NCBI RefSeq assembly: GCF_040049255.1
Contig: NZ_JBDZDR010000006.1
Coordinates: 1-64,000, forward strand
Origin: Pseudaminobacter sp040049255
Lineage (GTDB): Bacteria > Pseudomonadota > Alphaproteobacteria > Rhizobiales > Rhizobiaceae
DNA: 64,000 nt
Direction: 5' to 3'
Shown here: piece after piece, positions 24,172-32,336 of the stretch
Numbering within the stretch: the first letter of the stretch is position 1
How the letters are laid out: every line of letters begins with the position of its first letter
Translations under genes and position numbers: made by a program
The notes under the pieces: generated by a model
The model's input: the letters and a program-made list of their open reading frames with translations, nothing else
The model's database searches: none
What the model was told of the DNA's origin: nothing

Positions 24172-25187
24172 CTTCCGCAACCGACAACGCCGTCTCGCTG
24201 CTGAAGCGCAGCGGCCGCTGGCAGCTTTGGGAAATTGCGCTGTGGCTCGTGGCCGTAGCCATGATCTTCCTCCTGCCGTCCAAGATGCTGATCCTGACCG
24301 AGATCGCCATTCTGGCGCTGTTCGCGGTCTCGCTGGACCTGGTCCTCGGCTATGCCGGCATCGTCTCGCTGGGCCATGCGGCCTTCTTCGGGCTTGGCGC
24401 CTATACGGCGGGCCTGCTTGCACGCCACTATGTCACCGAGCCGGTGACCGGCCTGCTCGCCGCAGGGCTGGTGAGCGGCGTGTTCGGCTTTGCCACCAGC
24501 TTTTTGGTGCTGCGCGGCTCCGACCTCACCCGCCTGATGACCACGTTCGGCGTGGCCATGCTTCTGGCCGAAGTGGCCAACCAGGCCGGCTGGCTGACCG
24601 GCGGCGCCGATGGGCTTTCGGGCGTGATGATCACTCCCATCCTCGGCATTTTCGAATTCGACCTGTGGGGCCGCACCGGCTACATCTATGCGCTGGCGGT
24701 GCTGATGGTGCTGACCTTCATCGCCCGCCGCATCGTCAACTCGCCCTTTGGCCTCTCGCTGAAGGCGATCAAGCGCAACACGGTGCGCGCATCCATGCTG
24801 GGCATTTCGCCCACGCGCCAGATCGTCGCCATCTACACCATCGCCGCCGTCTATGCCGGCATCGCAGGCGCGCTGCTGACCCAGACCACCAGCTTCGTCT
24901 CGCCGGACGTGCTCGCCTTCCACCGCTCGGCCGATGTGCTGCTCGTGCTCGTCATCGGCGGTACCGGCTATCTCTATGGCGGCGTGTTCGGCGCGGTCAT
25001 CTTCACGCTGCTGCGCGACTGGCTTTCGGTGATCACGCCGCAATACTGGATGTTCTGGATCGGCCTGATCCTGATCGTCATCGTGCTGGTGGGGCGCGAG
25101 CGCGTCACGCGCTGGCAGGGCCTCCTGCCCGGCATGACGCGCAGCCGGCGCGCCAAGACGCAGGCAATCGCGGAGGAAAGCCGATGA
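24168..25187 (+). CDS. branched-chain-type ABC permease, LivM-like
   Basis: A 339-residue membrane protein with about nine hydrophobic segments. LDLVLGYAGIVSLGHAAFFG is the LivM signature. KAIKRNTVRASMLGISPTRQ is the cytoplasmic coupling loop. It overlaps both neighbours by ATGA, so the permeases and ATPase are translated together. Confidence 0.93.
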   Translation: MTSATDNAVSLLKRSGRWQLWEIALWLVAVAMIFLLPSKMLILTEIAILALFAVSLDLVLGYAGIVSLGHAAFFGLGAYTAGLLARHYVTEPVTGLLAAGLVSGVFGFATSFLVLRGSDLTRLMTTFGVAMLLAEVANQAGWLTGGADGLSGVMITPILGIFEFDLWGRTGYIYALAVLMVLTFIARRIVNSPFGLSLKAIKRNTVRASMLGISPTRQIVAIYTIAAVYAGIAGALLTQTTSFVSPDVLAFHRSADVLLVLVIGGTGYLYGGVFGAVIFTLLRDWLSVITPQYWMFWIGLILIVIVLVGRERVTRWQGLLPGMTRSRRAKTQAIAEESR

Positions 25188-25930
25188 CTTTCGCGCTCGA
25201 AACCCGCAACCTCGTCAGGCGTTTCGGCGGCTTCGTCGCCACCAACGACGTGTCGCTACGCGTCAGGCAGGGCGCGCGCCACGCGCTGATCGGCCCCAAC
25301 GGCGCGGGCAAGACCACGCTGATCAACCTTCTGACCGGCGCGCTGGATCCTTCGGCCGGCCAGGTGGTGCTTGGCGGCGAGGACATCACCCGCCTGCCCG
25401 CGCACGCCCGCGTCGGGCGTGGGCTTTCGCGCACCTTCCAGATCAACCAGCTGTTCGGCGATTTCACGCCGCTGGAATCGATGATGCTGGCGATCGGCCA
25501 GCGCGAAGGCAACAGCGGCGCCGCCTGGCGGCCGCTGTCGCGCGACAGGGCCGCGGCAGAGGAAGCGGCCGCGCTGCTGGAGCGGTTCCGCCTTGCCGAC
25601 GCCATGGGCACGGCCACGACCCTGCTGCCCTATGGCAAGCAGCGCCTGCTGGAGATCGCGCTGGCCGTCGCCACGCGGCCCAAGGTGCTGCTGCTCGACG
25701 AGCCCGCCGCCGGCGTGCCGGAAGAGGAGCGCCATGAAGTGCTTTCGATCGTGCGCGAACTGCCCTCCGACGTCACCGTGGTGCTGATCGAGCACGACAT
25801 GGACCTGGTCTTCTCCTTTGCCGACCGGATCTCGGTGCTGGCCGCCGGTGCGCTGTTTGCCGAAGGCACGGTCGCCGAAATCTCGAAGGACCCGCAGGTG
25901 AAGGCAATCTATCTGGGGGAGGATGCCTGA
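25184..25930 (+). CDS. branched-chain-type ABC ATPase, LivG-like
   Basis: A 248-residue ATPase. Walker A GPNGAGKTT, Walker B VLLLDEPAAGVPEEER and switch region VLIEHDMDLVF are present. The signature region reads LPYGKQRLLEIALAVA, a usual LivG variant of LSGGQ. ATG 25184 overlaps the LivM stop, and its TGA overlaps the start of the LivF-like gene. Confidence 0.93.
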   Translation: MTFALETRNLVRRFGGFVATNDVSLRVRQGARHALIGPNGAGKTTLINLLTGALDPSAGQVVLGGEDITRLPAHARVGRGLSRTFQINQLFGDFTPLESMMLAIGQREGNSGAAWRPLSRDRAAAEEAAALLERFRLADAMGTATTLLPYGKQRLLEIALAVATRPKVLLLDEPAAGVPEEERHEVLSIVRELPSDVTVVLIEHDMDLVFSFADRISVLAAGALFAEGTVAEISKDPQVKAIYLGEDA

Positions 25931-26628
25931 TGGCCGAGCTTCTCAGCATCGAACGGCTGGTTGCCGGCTATGGCGAGGCGCGCGTGCTGGCCAGGGTGGA
26001 CCTGACGCTGAAGGAGGGCAGGTCTCTGGCCCTGCTCGGCCGCAACGGCGCCGGCAAGACCACGCTGCTGGACACGATCGCCGGCGTGACCACCCACCAT
26101 TCCGGCACGATCCGTCTCGCCGGACGAGACATCACCCGCCTGCGCGCCGAGCAGCGCGCGCCGCTGGGCATCGGCTGGGTGCCGCAGGAGCGCAATATCT
26201 TCCGCTCGCTGACGGTGGAGGAAAACCTGACCGCCACCGCCCGCCCCGGCGTGTGGAACCTGGATCGCGTCTACGGCATGTTCCCGCGGCTGAAGGAGCG
26301 GCGGCGCAATCTCGGCAACCAGCTTTCGGGCGGCGAGCAGCAGATGCTGGCGGTGGCCCGCGCGCTGATGCTCAACCCGAAAATCCTGCTTCTGGACGAG
26401 CCGCTGGAAGGACTTGCCCCGATCATCGTCGACGAGCTTCTGGCCGCGCTGCGCCGCATCGTCACCGAGGAAGGCATGTCGGCCATCATCGTGGAGCAAA
26501 AGGCGCGCAAGGTGCTGCCGCTGACGGACGACGTGATCGTGCTGGAGCGCGGCGCGGTTACCTATCGCGACAGTTCCGCCGCCCTGCTCGCCTCGCCCGA
26601 GACGCTCGACGCGCATCTGAGCGTGTGA
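25930..26628 (+). CDS. branched-chain-type ABC ATPase, LivF-like
   Basis: A 232-residue ATPase with Walker A GRNGAGKTT, the LivF-specific IGWVPQERNIFRSLTVEENL, signature LSGGEQQMLAVARAL, Walker B ILLLDEPLEGLAP and VEQKARKVLPL. It is the last gene of the importer operon. The repeat GTTTCAACAGTTT begins 20 bases after its stop and may help end the transcript. Confidence 0.93.
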   Translation: MAELLSIERLVAGYGEARVLARVDLTLKEGRSLALLGRNGAGKTTLLDTIAGVTTHHSGTIRLAGRDITRLRAEQRAPLGIGWVPQERNIFRSLTVEENLTATARPGVWNLDRVYGMFPRLKERRRNLGNQLSGGEQQMLAVARALMLNPKILLLDEPLEGLAPIIVDELLAALRRIVTEEGMSAIIVEQKARKVLPLTDDVIVLERGAVTYRDSSAALLASPETLDAHLSV

Positions 26629-26648
26629 GGGGGAAAGGCTAGGACCCG

Positions 26649-26755
26649 GTTTCAACAGTTTCTCCGAATAAGGCGGCAAACTGTTGAAACCTTCCGTTTC
26701 GTTGCGCATACTTGTTTCAACAGTTTGACGTCGATCAGCGACGAAGTGTTGAAAC
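26649..26755. repeat. four copies of a GTTTCAACAGTTT-type repeat before a nucleotidyltransferase-fold gene
   Basis: GTTTCAACAGTTT occurs at 26649-26661 and 26714-26726. Its exact reverse complement AAACTGTTGAAAC occurs at 26678-26690. A degenerate copy, AAGTGTTGAAAC, ends at 26755, just before ATG 26757. The central copy can pair with either flanking copy, so two mutually exclusive hairpins are possible. This could be a multi-site operator for self-repression, an attenuator, or a terminator for the upstream operon. No classical ribosome binding site is visible before the ATG. Confidence 0.75.
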
Positions 26756-26756
26756 T

Positions 26757-27803
26757 ATGGATTTCCAGGAACTCAACAACGACCAGCGCCGTGAAAAGGT
26801 CAATTCCGACCAGCGCTTCGAAGCGCTTCGCCGCGCCACGGAGAGACTGAGGAGCTATCGTGGCTCCATGGTTTGGCAGAAGGCAAAGGGCGAGGAATAC
26901 CTCGCCCGCAGCTACTACGATTCCTCAGGCATACGCCGGCAGACCTCGCTCGGCCGCAGAAGCCCAGAGACGGAAAAAACCAAACATACCTGGGAGGCTG
27001 GGCGTGCCGAGGCGCGCGCAGGCCTGCAAGTCATGCGCGAAACCATGGCGCGCCAGGCCGCCATCAATCGTGTTCTGGGGCTCGGCCGAGTTCCTATGAT
27101 AGCCGCTCGCATCATCCGCGCACTCGGCGAGGCCGGGCTGCTGGGCAACGGCATCCGCATTGTCGGCACAAATGCGATCTATGCCTACGAGGCGGCAGCC
27201 GGCGTGCTTGTCGATCCCGGGATCACGGCAACGCAGGACATCGACCTGCTGCTGGATGCGCGACAGGCGCTGCGTATGGTGGCTTCCGAGGATGTGGCGG
27301 ACCTGACGCTGATCGGTCTACTGAAGAAGGTCGACGCAAGCTTTGAGCGAACTGCCCAGGAATTCCGCGCGGTCAACCGCGACGGTTATCTCGTCGATCT
27401 GATCCGGCCACAGCGAAACCCGCCCTGGTCCGAGGAGATGCTGCGGGTCGGACAAGATGTCGACGATCTTTCTTCCGTCGCGATCGAAGGACTGGGCTGG
27501 CGTGAAAGCGCGCCTCACTCCGAGGCAATCGCCATCGACGAACGTGGAGGGCCCCTCAGAATCGTCACCAGCGACCCGCGTGTCTTTGCTGCACACAAGC
27601 TGTGGGTTTCGAGACAACCCGGCCGCGAACCCGTGAAGCGCCAGCGCGATGCCGCGCAAGCGCGCGCAGTTGGCGCGATCGTTGCCACGCACCTGACCCA
27701 CCTGCCCTATGAGCGCGACGCGCTGCGGATGCTACCACAGGAGGTTTTCGACGCTGCCGCGCCGCTGTTCGTGGGCAGCCGCGCCGAGCCCTATGAATTC
27801 TGA
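26757..27803 (+). CDS. GSU2403-type nucleotidyltransferase-fold protein
   Basis: A 348-residue protein of a poorly known nucleotidyltransferase-fold family. An N-terminal basic helical part contains YLARSYYDSSGIRRQTSLGRRS, which resembles a short DNA- or tRNA-contact segment. The centre has RIVGTNAIYAYEAAAGV and TQDIDLLLDAR, the G-T/S-x-A plus D-x-D pattern of a nucleotidyltransferase active site. The C-terminal part has IVTSDPRVFAAHKLWVSRQ. Similar folds occur in AbiEii-type toxins. It interrupts an aromatic-catabolic cluster and has its own repeat-rich promoter, so it may be a recently inserted cargo gene. An in-frame TTG at 26712 is a possible earlier start. Function is unknown. Confidence 0.75.
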   Translation: MDFQELNNDQRREKVNSDQRFEALRRATERLRSYRGSMVWQKAKGEEYLARSYYDSSGIRRQTSLGRRSPETEKTKHTWEAGRAEARAGLQVMRETMARQAAINRVLGLGRVPMIAARIIRALGEAGLLGNGIRIVGTNAIYAYEAAAGVLVDPGITATQDIDLLLDARQALRMVASEDVADLTLIGLLKKVDASFERTAQEFRAVNRDGYLVDLIRPQRNPPWSEEMLRVGQDVDDLSSVAIEGLGWRESAPHSEAIAIDERGGPLRIVTSDPRVFAAHKLWVSRQPGREPVKRQRDAAQARAVGAIVATHLTHLPYERDALRMLPQEVFDAAAPLFVGSRAEPYEF

Positions 27804-27834
27804 CGGGCGGATTGAGCGATCACTGTGAAAACTG

Positions 27835-27875
27835 CATCGCCTCGCCAGTTCCAAGAGGGACCCGGCGAGGCGATG
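27835..27875. terminator. bidirectional terminator hairpin
   Basis: CATCGCCTCGCC at 27835-27846 pairs perfectly with GGCGAGGCGATG at 27864-27875 over 12 bases. It sits between the stops of the nucleotidyltransferase-fold gene and the convergent O-demethylase gene and probably serves both. Confidence 0.75.
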
Positions 27876-27895
27876 TCGAGCCTACGACAGCGTGA

Positions 27896-29311
27896 TCAGC
27901 CCTTCTTCGTGCGCCAGCTGTCGGCGTAGTTTTCGCGGGCCTCGCGCGCATAGGGCGTGGGCGACACGCGCACGCGGATTTCCGCCTGCTTGTGCGGCCG
28001 CTCGGTCGAGGTCTTGGCGGAACCGCCATCCGGCTCGCCCCAGATCAGCGTCAGCACGTCGCCTTCCTGGACATCGGCATCGACAACGCCGAGCGAGAGC
28101 ATGCAGCGCTCGTTGTAGGAATAGCCGTTGAACATCGACATGCCGACCATCTTGCCGTCGCGCAGCACCATGTCGGCGCTGGAGGAGGCATAGTTGGGCT
28201 GAGGGAAGTCGATCCACTTGAAGTGTTCCTCGCCCGGACGGAAGGCCGAGGCGATGACCTCGACGACATCCTCGGCATTCCACTCGAAGGTGACCTTCTT
28301 GCGGTTCTTCTGGCCCTTCATCTTCTCGAGCGCAGCCTTGCCGACGAAGTCGTCCTTCTTCCAGCCGATGTAGAAGTCGTAGCCGAGCTCGAACGGGTTG
28401 ACGTAGTAGTCCTCGATGTTGTCGGAGACGAAGCTGCCGCCGATGGAACCGGTCGCCTCATAGGAATCGGCGCCGAGCCAGTCGCGATAGTCCTTGAGCA
28501 TGCCGTCACCGGTGTAGATGCCCGGCAGCGGAGACGGAATCCAGCCCGATTCCAGCGTGTTGGTGGAATAGGCGCGGCTGCCGCAGCGGACGAGATCGAC
28601 GCCGGCGTCCTTGGCCGCCTCGAGGATGCAGGACAGGATGTAGTTCTTGTCCTCATAGGGGCCCCAGATTTCCAGGCCCGGCGCGCCCGACATGCCGTGG
28701 CGCAGCGCCCGCACCTTCTTCGAGCCGATCTTGATCCAGTCGACATGGAAGAACTTGATCTCGGGGATCGGGCCGCCATTCATCTTCTCGAAGATCCTGG
28801 GGGCGTCGGGGCCCTGGATCTGATAGCGGTAGTGGGTGCGCAGAACCCGTTCGCCTTCCGGCCGCGAGGGCGAGCGCGGGTCGTATTTGAGGCGGACATT
28901 CCACTTGCCGTAGGCGGCGCAGAACATCAGCCAGTTGGAGGTCGGCGCGCGGCCGACAAGGATGAATTTGTCCTCGCGCTCGCGGAAGATGATGTGGTCG
29001 CCGATGACATGGCCGTTCGGCGTGACCGGCACGAAATGCTTGGCGCGGCTGAGATCGAAATTCCCGAAGGAATTGATGCCGTGATAGGCGAGGAACTTCT
29101 CCGCATCCGGGCCCTCGACGATCAGTTCATCCATGTGATGGGTCTGGTCGAACAGCACGGCGGAATTGCGCCACGCGGCCTGCTCGGTGCGCCAGTTGCT
29201 GAACTCCGGTGCCACGACGGGGTATACATACATGCCAAGACGCGAGCTGCGCAGCAGCTGAACGGGGTTCGGATTCTCGGCTAAAATGTTGCTAAGGCTA
29301 GATTTTGTCAT
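27896..29311 (-). CDS. ligM: LigM/DesA-family tetrahydrofolate-dependent aryl O-demethylase
   Basis: A 471-residue protein of the GcvT (aminomethyltransferase) fold. Segments such as YVYPVVAPEFSNWRTEQ, VLFDQTHHM, PGLEIWGPYE, SRAY, ESGWIPSPLPGIYTGD, IGGSFVS and GMSMFNGYSYNE match Sphingobium LigM (vanillate and 3-O-methylgallate) and DesA (syringate). R121 and Y248 fall where residues implicated in LigM activity lie. The enzyme moves a methyl group from an aryl methyl ether to tetrahydrofolate, giving 5-methyl-THF and a catechol or gallate. GGAGGAGA precedes ATG 29311. The palindrome ATGTATACAT lies 27 bases upstream. LigM versus DesA substrate choice is not decidable by eye. Confidence 0.9.
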   Translation of the reverse strand: MTKSSLSNILAENPNPVQLLRSSRLGMYVYPVVAPEFSNWRTEQAAWRNSAVLFDQTHHMDELIVEGPDAEKFLAYHGINSFGNFDLSRAKHFVPVTPNGHVIGDHIIFREREDKFILVGRAPTSNWLMFCAAYGKWNVRLKYDPRSPSRPEGERVLRTHYRYQIQGPDAPRIFEKMNGGPIPEIKFFHVDWIKIGSKKVRALRHGMSGAPGLEIWGPYEDKNYILSCILEAAKDAGVDLVRCGSRAYSTNTLESGWIPSPLPGIYTGDGMLKDYRDWLGADSYEATGSIGGSFVSDNIEDYYVNPFELGYDFYIGWKKDDFVGKAALEKMKGQKNRKKVTFEWNAEDVVEVIASAFRPGEEHFKWIDFPQPNYASSSADMVLRDGKMVGMSMFNGYSYNERCMLSLGVVDADVQEGDVLTLIWGEPDGGSAKTSTERPHKQAEIRVRVSPTPYAREARENYADSWRTKKG

Positions 29312-29338
29312 GGACTCTCCTCCAGGGCGCAGAAAATG

Positions 29339-29348
29339 ATGTATACAT
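29339..29348. promoter_or_regulatory. ATGTATACAT operator upstream of the O-demethylase gene
   Basis: An exact copy of the 10-base palindrome lies between the O-demethylase start (29311, minus strand) and the GntR terminator. On the minus strand a TTGCAT hexamer lies about 19 bases upstream of TAATGT, so the operator may overlap the -10 element. The adjacent FCD-type GntR protein is the candidate binder. Confidence 0.65.
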
Positions 29349-29411
29349 TAGGGCTGATCGCGTGGGAGAATGCAAGCCTCTTTGCGCAGACAAGGCGCGG
29401 CGCGGAACGCA

Positions 29412-29436
29412 AAACGGCGGTCCGCAGGGACCGCCG
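29412..29436 (-). terminator. Rho-independent terminator of the GntR gene
   Basis: CGGCGGTCC at 29415-29423 pairs with GGACCGCCG at 29428-29436. Read on the minus strand the stem is followed by TTTT (29414-29411), a good intrinsic terminator for the GntR gene, which ends at 29487. Confidence 0.75.
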
Positions 29437-29486
29437 CTGGCACATGATCCCAAAAAGATCATGCTCAAACAAATAGATAGGGCGCT

Positions 29487-30221
29487 TCAGCGATGGATCA
29501 GGCCGAGGCCGGGAATCTTCGGCAGCAGTTCGGGGTCCTGGCTGAAGATGTATTCAAGATTGTGGCGAGCGGTGCGGGCGTGCTCGCGCGCGATCCATTC
29601 GGCGCGCGCGCCTTCGCGGGCCACGATGGCGTTGACCAGCTCGCGGTGCTGCTCCTGCGCGAAGCGGAGCGAGCGGCGGAAGGCGGCGATCTCGGTCCGG
29701 TTGGGCAGGAAGGCCGAAGGCGAGGCGAAAGGCAGCGAGCCGGCCCGTTCGACCTCGCGCCGGATGACCTCGCTGCCGGCCAGCCCCGCAAGCTCGTGAT
29801 GGAAGGCCTCGTTGAGGTCTGAATAGGCGTCGAAATCCACCTCGTCCAGCCCGGGGCCGAAACAGGCGTCCAGGCTGGCGACGATCTCGGTTATGCGCGC
29901 CAGCGCCTCGGGCGCCACGCCGCGCTCGGCAGCCAGCCGCGCCGCGGTGCCTTCCATCACCCCGCGCAGCTCGATCGAATCGACCACATCGGCATAGCCG
30001 AAAAGGCGCACCACGAAGCCGCCATTGGGCAGCCGATCAAGCAGCCCCTCTTCCGCGAGGCGCGACAGCGCTTCGCGCACCGGCGTGCGGGAAATATCGA
30101 GCGCCTCGGCCAGCGACACTTCGAACAGACGCGTTCCTCCCGGCAGTTCGCCGTTGATGATTTTCTCGCGCAGTTCGATGACCGCTCGGCGGCCATGCGT
30201 GGCAACTTCACTGGGTTTCAT
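29487..30221 (-). CDS. GntR-family (FCD/VanR-type) transcriptional regulator
   Basis: A 244-residue regulator. An N-terminal winged helix (FEVSLAEALDISRTPVREALSRLAEEGLL) carries the GntR signature, and a helical FCD domain follows, with metal- or ligand-binding histidines in NEAFHHELA and REHARTARHN. Members of the FCD group include repressors of vanillate and other acid catabolism. I chose ATG 30221, behind AGAGGTG. It sits between the O-demethylase and the ring-cleavage operon. Three copies of ATGTATACAT-like sequence lie just upstream of it, so it is the likely regulator of the whole cluster, and of itself. Confidence 0.9.
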   Translation of the reverse strand: MKPSEVATHGRRAVIELREKIINGELPGGTRLFEVSLAEALDISRTPVREALSRLAEEGLLDRLPNGGFVVRLFGYADVVDSIELRGVMEGTAARLAAERGVAPEALARITEIVASLDACFGPGLDEVDFDAYSDLNEAFHHELAGLAGSEVIRREVERAGSLPFASPSAFLPNRTEIAAFRRSLRFAQEQHRELVNAIVAREGARAEWIAREHARTARHNLEYIFSQDPELLPKIPGLGLIHR

Positions 30222-30312
30222 TTCGGGCACCTCTTTCTGCAGTCACGCTTAGCACTTCAGACAGCTCGCGCGAAGATGGGGTGGAAGCGGCTAGCCAACG
30301 TTCGCAGCACAA

Positions 30313-30410
30313 ATGTATTCATGATTCCTGCCAAACTAGCCATTACGCGGCCCCGCTCCACCCCGATCGGCCCTTCATGTGTACATCGCCATTGACAAAA
30401 ATGTATACAT
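30313..30410. promoter_or_regulatory. three ATGTATACAT-type boxes in the GntR/hydrolase divergent promoter
   Basis: ATGTATTCAT at 30313-30322 and ATGTGTACAT at 30377-30386 each differ from the palindrome at one base; ATGTATACAT at 30401-30410 is exact. A TTGACA hexamer lies at 30392-30397. The boxes lie between the GntR start (30221, minus) and the hydrolase start (30443, plus) and could control both directions. Confidence 0.65.
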
Positions 30411-30442
30411 TGGCTTTGGGTGACCCAGGGAGGGCAGCGATT

Positions 30443-31153
30443 GTGACAAGCTTGGTACTCATTCCGGGACTGGTTTCGGACGACATCGTCTGGCAGCCCC
30501 TGGCCGAAGCGGTGTCGGCCCGCATGCCGGTGCACCATGCCGACGTGACCCGCGACAGCTCCATCACCTCCATGGCGGAACGCGCGCTGGACGAGACGCA
30601 GGGCCCCATCATCGCCGTCGGCCATTCCATGGGCGGACGGGTGGCGATGGAAATGGCCCGGCTGGAGCCGCAAAGGGTCCGCGGGCTGGTGCTGGCCAAT
30701 ACGGGGCACCACCCCAAGCGGGAAGGCGAGGAGATCAAGCGGGAAGCAATGATCGCACTCGGCCACAGCGACATCGGCCGGATGGCCGACCAGTGGCTTC
30801 CGCCGATGCTGGACCCGGCCCGGGCGGAGGATACAGCCCTTGTCGAGCGACTGAAGGCCATGGTGCTGCGCGCCGGCCCGCAGGTGCATGAGCGCCAGAT
30901 CCGCGCGCTGCTCGGCCGACCCGATGCGAGCGCCTATCTTGCCGACCTCACCTGCCCGATCCTGCTGGTTGCGGCGCGGCAGGACGGCTGGAGCCCGATC
31001 GCCCAGCACCAGGAAATCGCCGACGCGGCGCCCGACGCCGAACTCGCCATTATCGACAATGCCGGCCATTTCGCGCCGGTGGAGCGACCGCGCGAAGTGA
31101 CCGCGGCAATCACCGCATGGCTCGCGCGCAGATTTGGAGGGACCGATGCCTGA
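30443..31153 (+). CDS. alpha/beta-fold hydrolase of the aromatic catabolic operon
   Basis: A 236-residue alpha/beta hydrolase. LVLIPGLVSDDIVWQPLA forms the oxyanion-hole region, VGHSMGGRVAM holds the nucleophile serine (G-x-S-x-G), and NAGHFAPVERPREV holds the catalytic histidine; the acid is probably in AARQDGWSP. GTG 30443 with GGGAGGG eight bases upstream is preferred, because the ATG at 30401 lies in the operator. The gene overlaps ligA. In this setting it may open a lactone (such as 2-pyrone-4,6-dicarboxylate) or a methyl ester made by ring cleavage of a methoxylated substrate. Both ideas are inference. Confidence 0.82.
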   Translation: MTSLVLIPGLVSDDIVWQPLAEAVSARMPVHHADVTRDSSITSMAERALDETQGPIIAVGHSMGGRVAMEMARLEPQRVRGLVLANTGHHPKREGEEIKREAMIALGHSDIGRMADQWLPPMLDPARAEDTALVERLKAMVLRAGPQVHERQIRALLGRPDASAYLADLTCPILLVAARQDGWSPIAQHQEIADAAPDAELAIIDNAGHFAPVERPREVTAAITAWLARRFGGTDA

Positions 31154-31496
31154 ACAAACGGCCATAGCCGAAACCCCGCTTTTCGACCGTGAGGGGTCGA
31201 TCCGGGGCTACAGGATGAACAAGATGGCGATGGCGCTGGGCAAGCCCGAGAACCGCGCCACCTTCAAGGCCGACGAGGAAGCCTTTCTCGACCGCTTCGG
31301 CCTGACCGCCGAGGAAAAGGCCGCAGTGATGGCGCGCGACTGGCGCGAGATGGTGCGGCTTGGCGGAAACCTCTTTTTCATCCTCAAGATCTCGGCCGTC
31401 GACCCGACCCCGATCACCCAGATCGGCGCCGCGCAGGCCGGCATGACGCATGACGATTTTCTGTACGAACGGCTGGGGAAGAAGCGCAATGGCTAG
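31146..31496 (+). CDS. ligA: extradiol dioxygenase small (alpha) subunit, LigA type
   Basis: A 116-residue all-helical protein of the LigA superfamily. FLDRFGLTAEEKAAVMARDW, MVRLGGNLFFILKI, GMTHDDF and the region TPITQIGAAQAG are typical of the small subunit of protocatechuate 4,5-dioxygenase. It forms a lid over the active site of LigB. ATG 31146 with GGAGGGA upstream lies inside the end of the hydrolase gene, and its 3' end overlaps ligB by 8 bases. Confidence 0.9.
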   Translation: MPEQTAIAETPLFDREGSIRGYRMNKMAMALGKPENRATFKADEEAFLDRFGLTAEEKAAVMARDWREMVRLGGNLFFILKISAVDPTPITQIGAAQAGMTHDDFLYERLGKKRNG

Positions 31497-32331
31497 GATC
31501 ATCGGCGGAGTGGGAACGAGCCACGTTCCATCGATCGGCGCGGCACTGGACAAGGGCCTGCGCGATACGGCCGACTGGAAGCCCTTCTTCGACGGCTATG
31601 AAGCCGGCAAGGCGTGGATGCGCGAGGCACGGCCCGATATTGCCGTGGTGGTGTTCAACGACCACGGCAACACCTTCTTCCTCGACCGCGTACCGACATT
31701 TGCGGTGGGCGTGGCCGAAACCTACTACCCGGTGGACGAAGGCTGGGGCCCACGCGCCGTGCCGCCTTTCGAAGGCGCCGTCGATTTTTCGTGGCACTTC
31801 GTCGACAGGCTGGTGGAGCGCCATTTCGACCCGCTGGTCTGCCGCGAGATCGAGGTGGACCACGGCATGCAGGTGCCGATGGAACTGTTTTTCGGCCGGC
31901 CGGAAAAATGGCCGGTCAAGGTGCTGCCGATCTGGGTGAACACCATCCAGTATCCGATACCCACGCCGCAGCGCTGCTGGGAGATGGGCGAGGTGCTGCG
32001 TGAGGCGATCGAGTCCTGGCCGGGCGACGAGCGTGTCGTGATCCTCGGCACCGGCGGCCTTTCGCACCAGCTGCAGGGCGCGCGGGCGGGCTTCATCAAC
32101 CAGGAAGCCGACCGCGCCTGGCTGGACGGCATCGCCACCAACCCGGAGCACTATCGTGGCATGAGCCGCGAGGACTATGTCGAGCAGTTCGGCTCGGAAG
32201 GGGCGGAGCTCATCATGTGGCTGGTGATGCGGGCAGCCATGAACCCGCAGGTCAGGCAGGTGCACAAGCATTACCACGCCCCCGCCTCGATGACGGGCGC
32301 GGGCATGGTGGTTCTGGAAAACGCGGAGTGA
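31489..32331 (+). CDS. ligB: extradiol dioxygenase large (beta) subunit, LigB type (protocatechuate/gallate 4,5-dioxygenase)
   Basis: A 280-residue type II extradiol dioxygenase. Iron ligands can be placed at H12 (GTSHVPS), the histidine of FNDHGN and the glutamate of GSEGAELIMW; the catalytic base histidine lies in GTGGLSHQLQG. It splits the ring of protocatechuate or gallate next to the two hydroxyls. Because the downstream genes are those for 4-oxalomesaconate and no obvious LigC or LigI is nearby, gallate is the more economical substrate, but LigAB proteins are often able to use both. It is followed by a small YciI-like gene after 5 bases. Confidence 0.92.
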   Translation: MARIIGGVGTSHVPSIGAALDKGLRDTADWKPFFDGYEAGKAWMREARPDIAVVVFNDHGNTFFLDRVPTFAVGVAETYYPVDEGWGPRAVPPFEGAVDFSWHFVDRLVERHFDPLVCREIEVDHGMQVPMELFFGRPEKWPVKVLPIWVNTIQYPIPTPQRCWEMGEVLREAIESWPGDERVVILGTGGLSHQLQGARAGFINQEADRAWLDGIATNPEHYRGMSREDYVEQFGSEGAELIMWLVMRAAMNPQVRQVHKHYHAPASMTGAGMVVLENAE

Positions 32332-32336
32332 AGCGC

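Noticed and set aside
26649..26755. Repeat cluster as a CRISPR array
   Set aside because: Repeats are only 13 bases, alternate in orientation and have irregular spacing; no cas genes are nearby.
29222..29232. GTATACATAC inside the O-demethylase coding region as an operator
   Set aside because: It lies within codons for the conserved YVYP segment and matches only in part, so coding constraint explains it.
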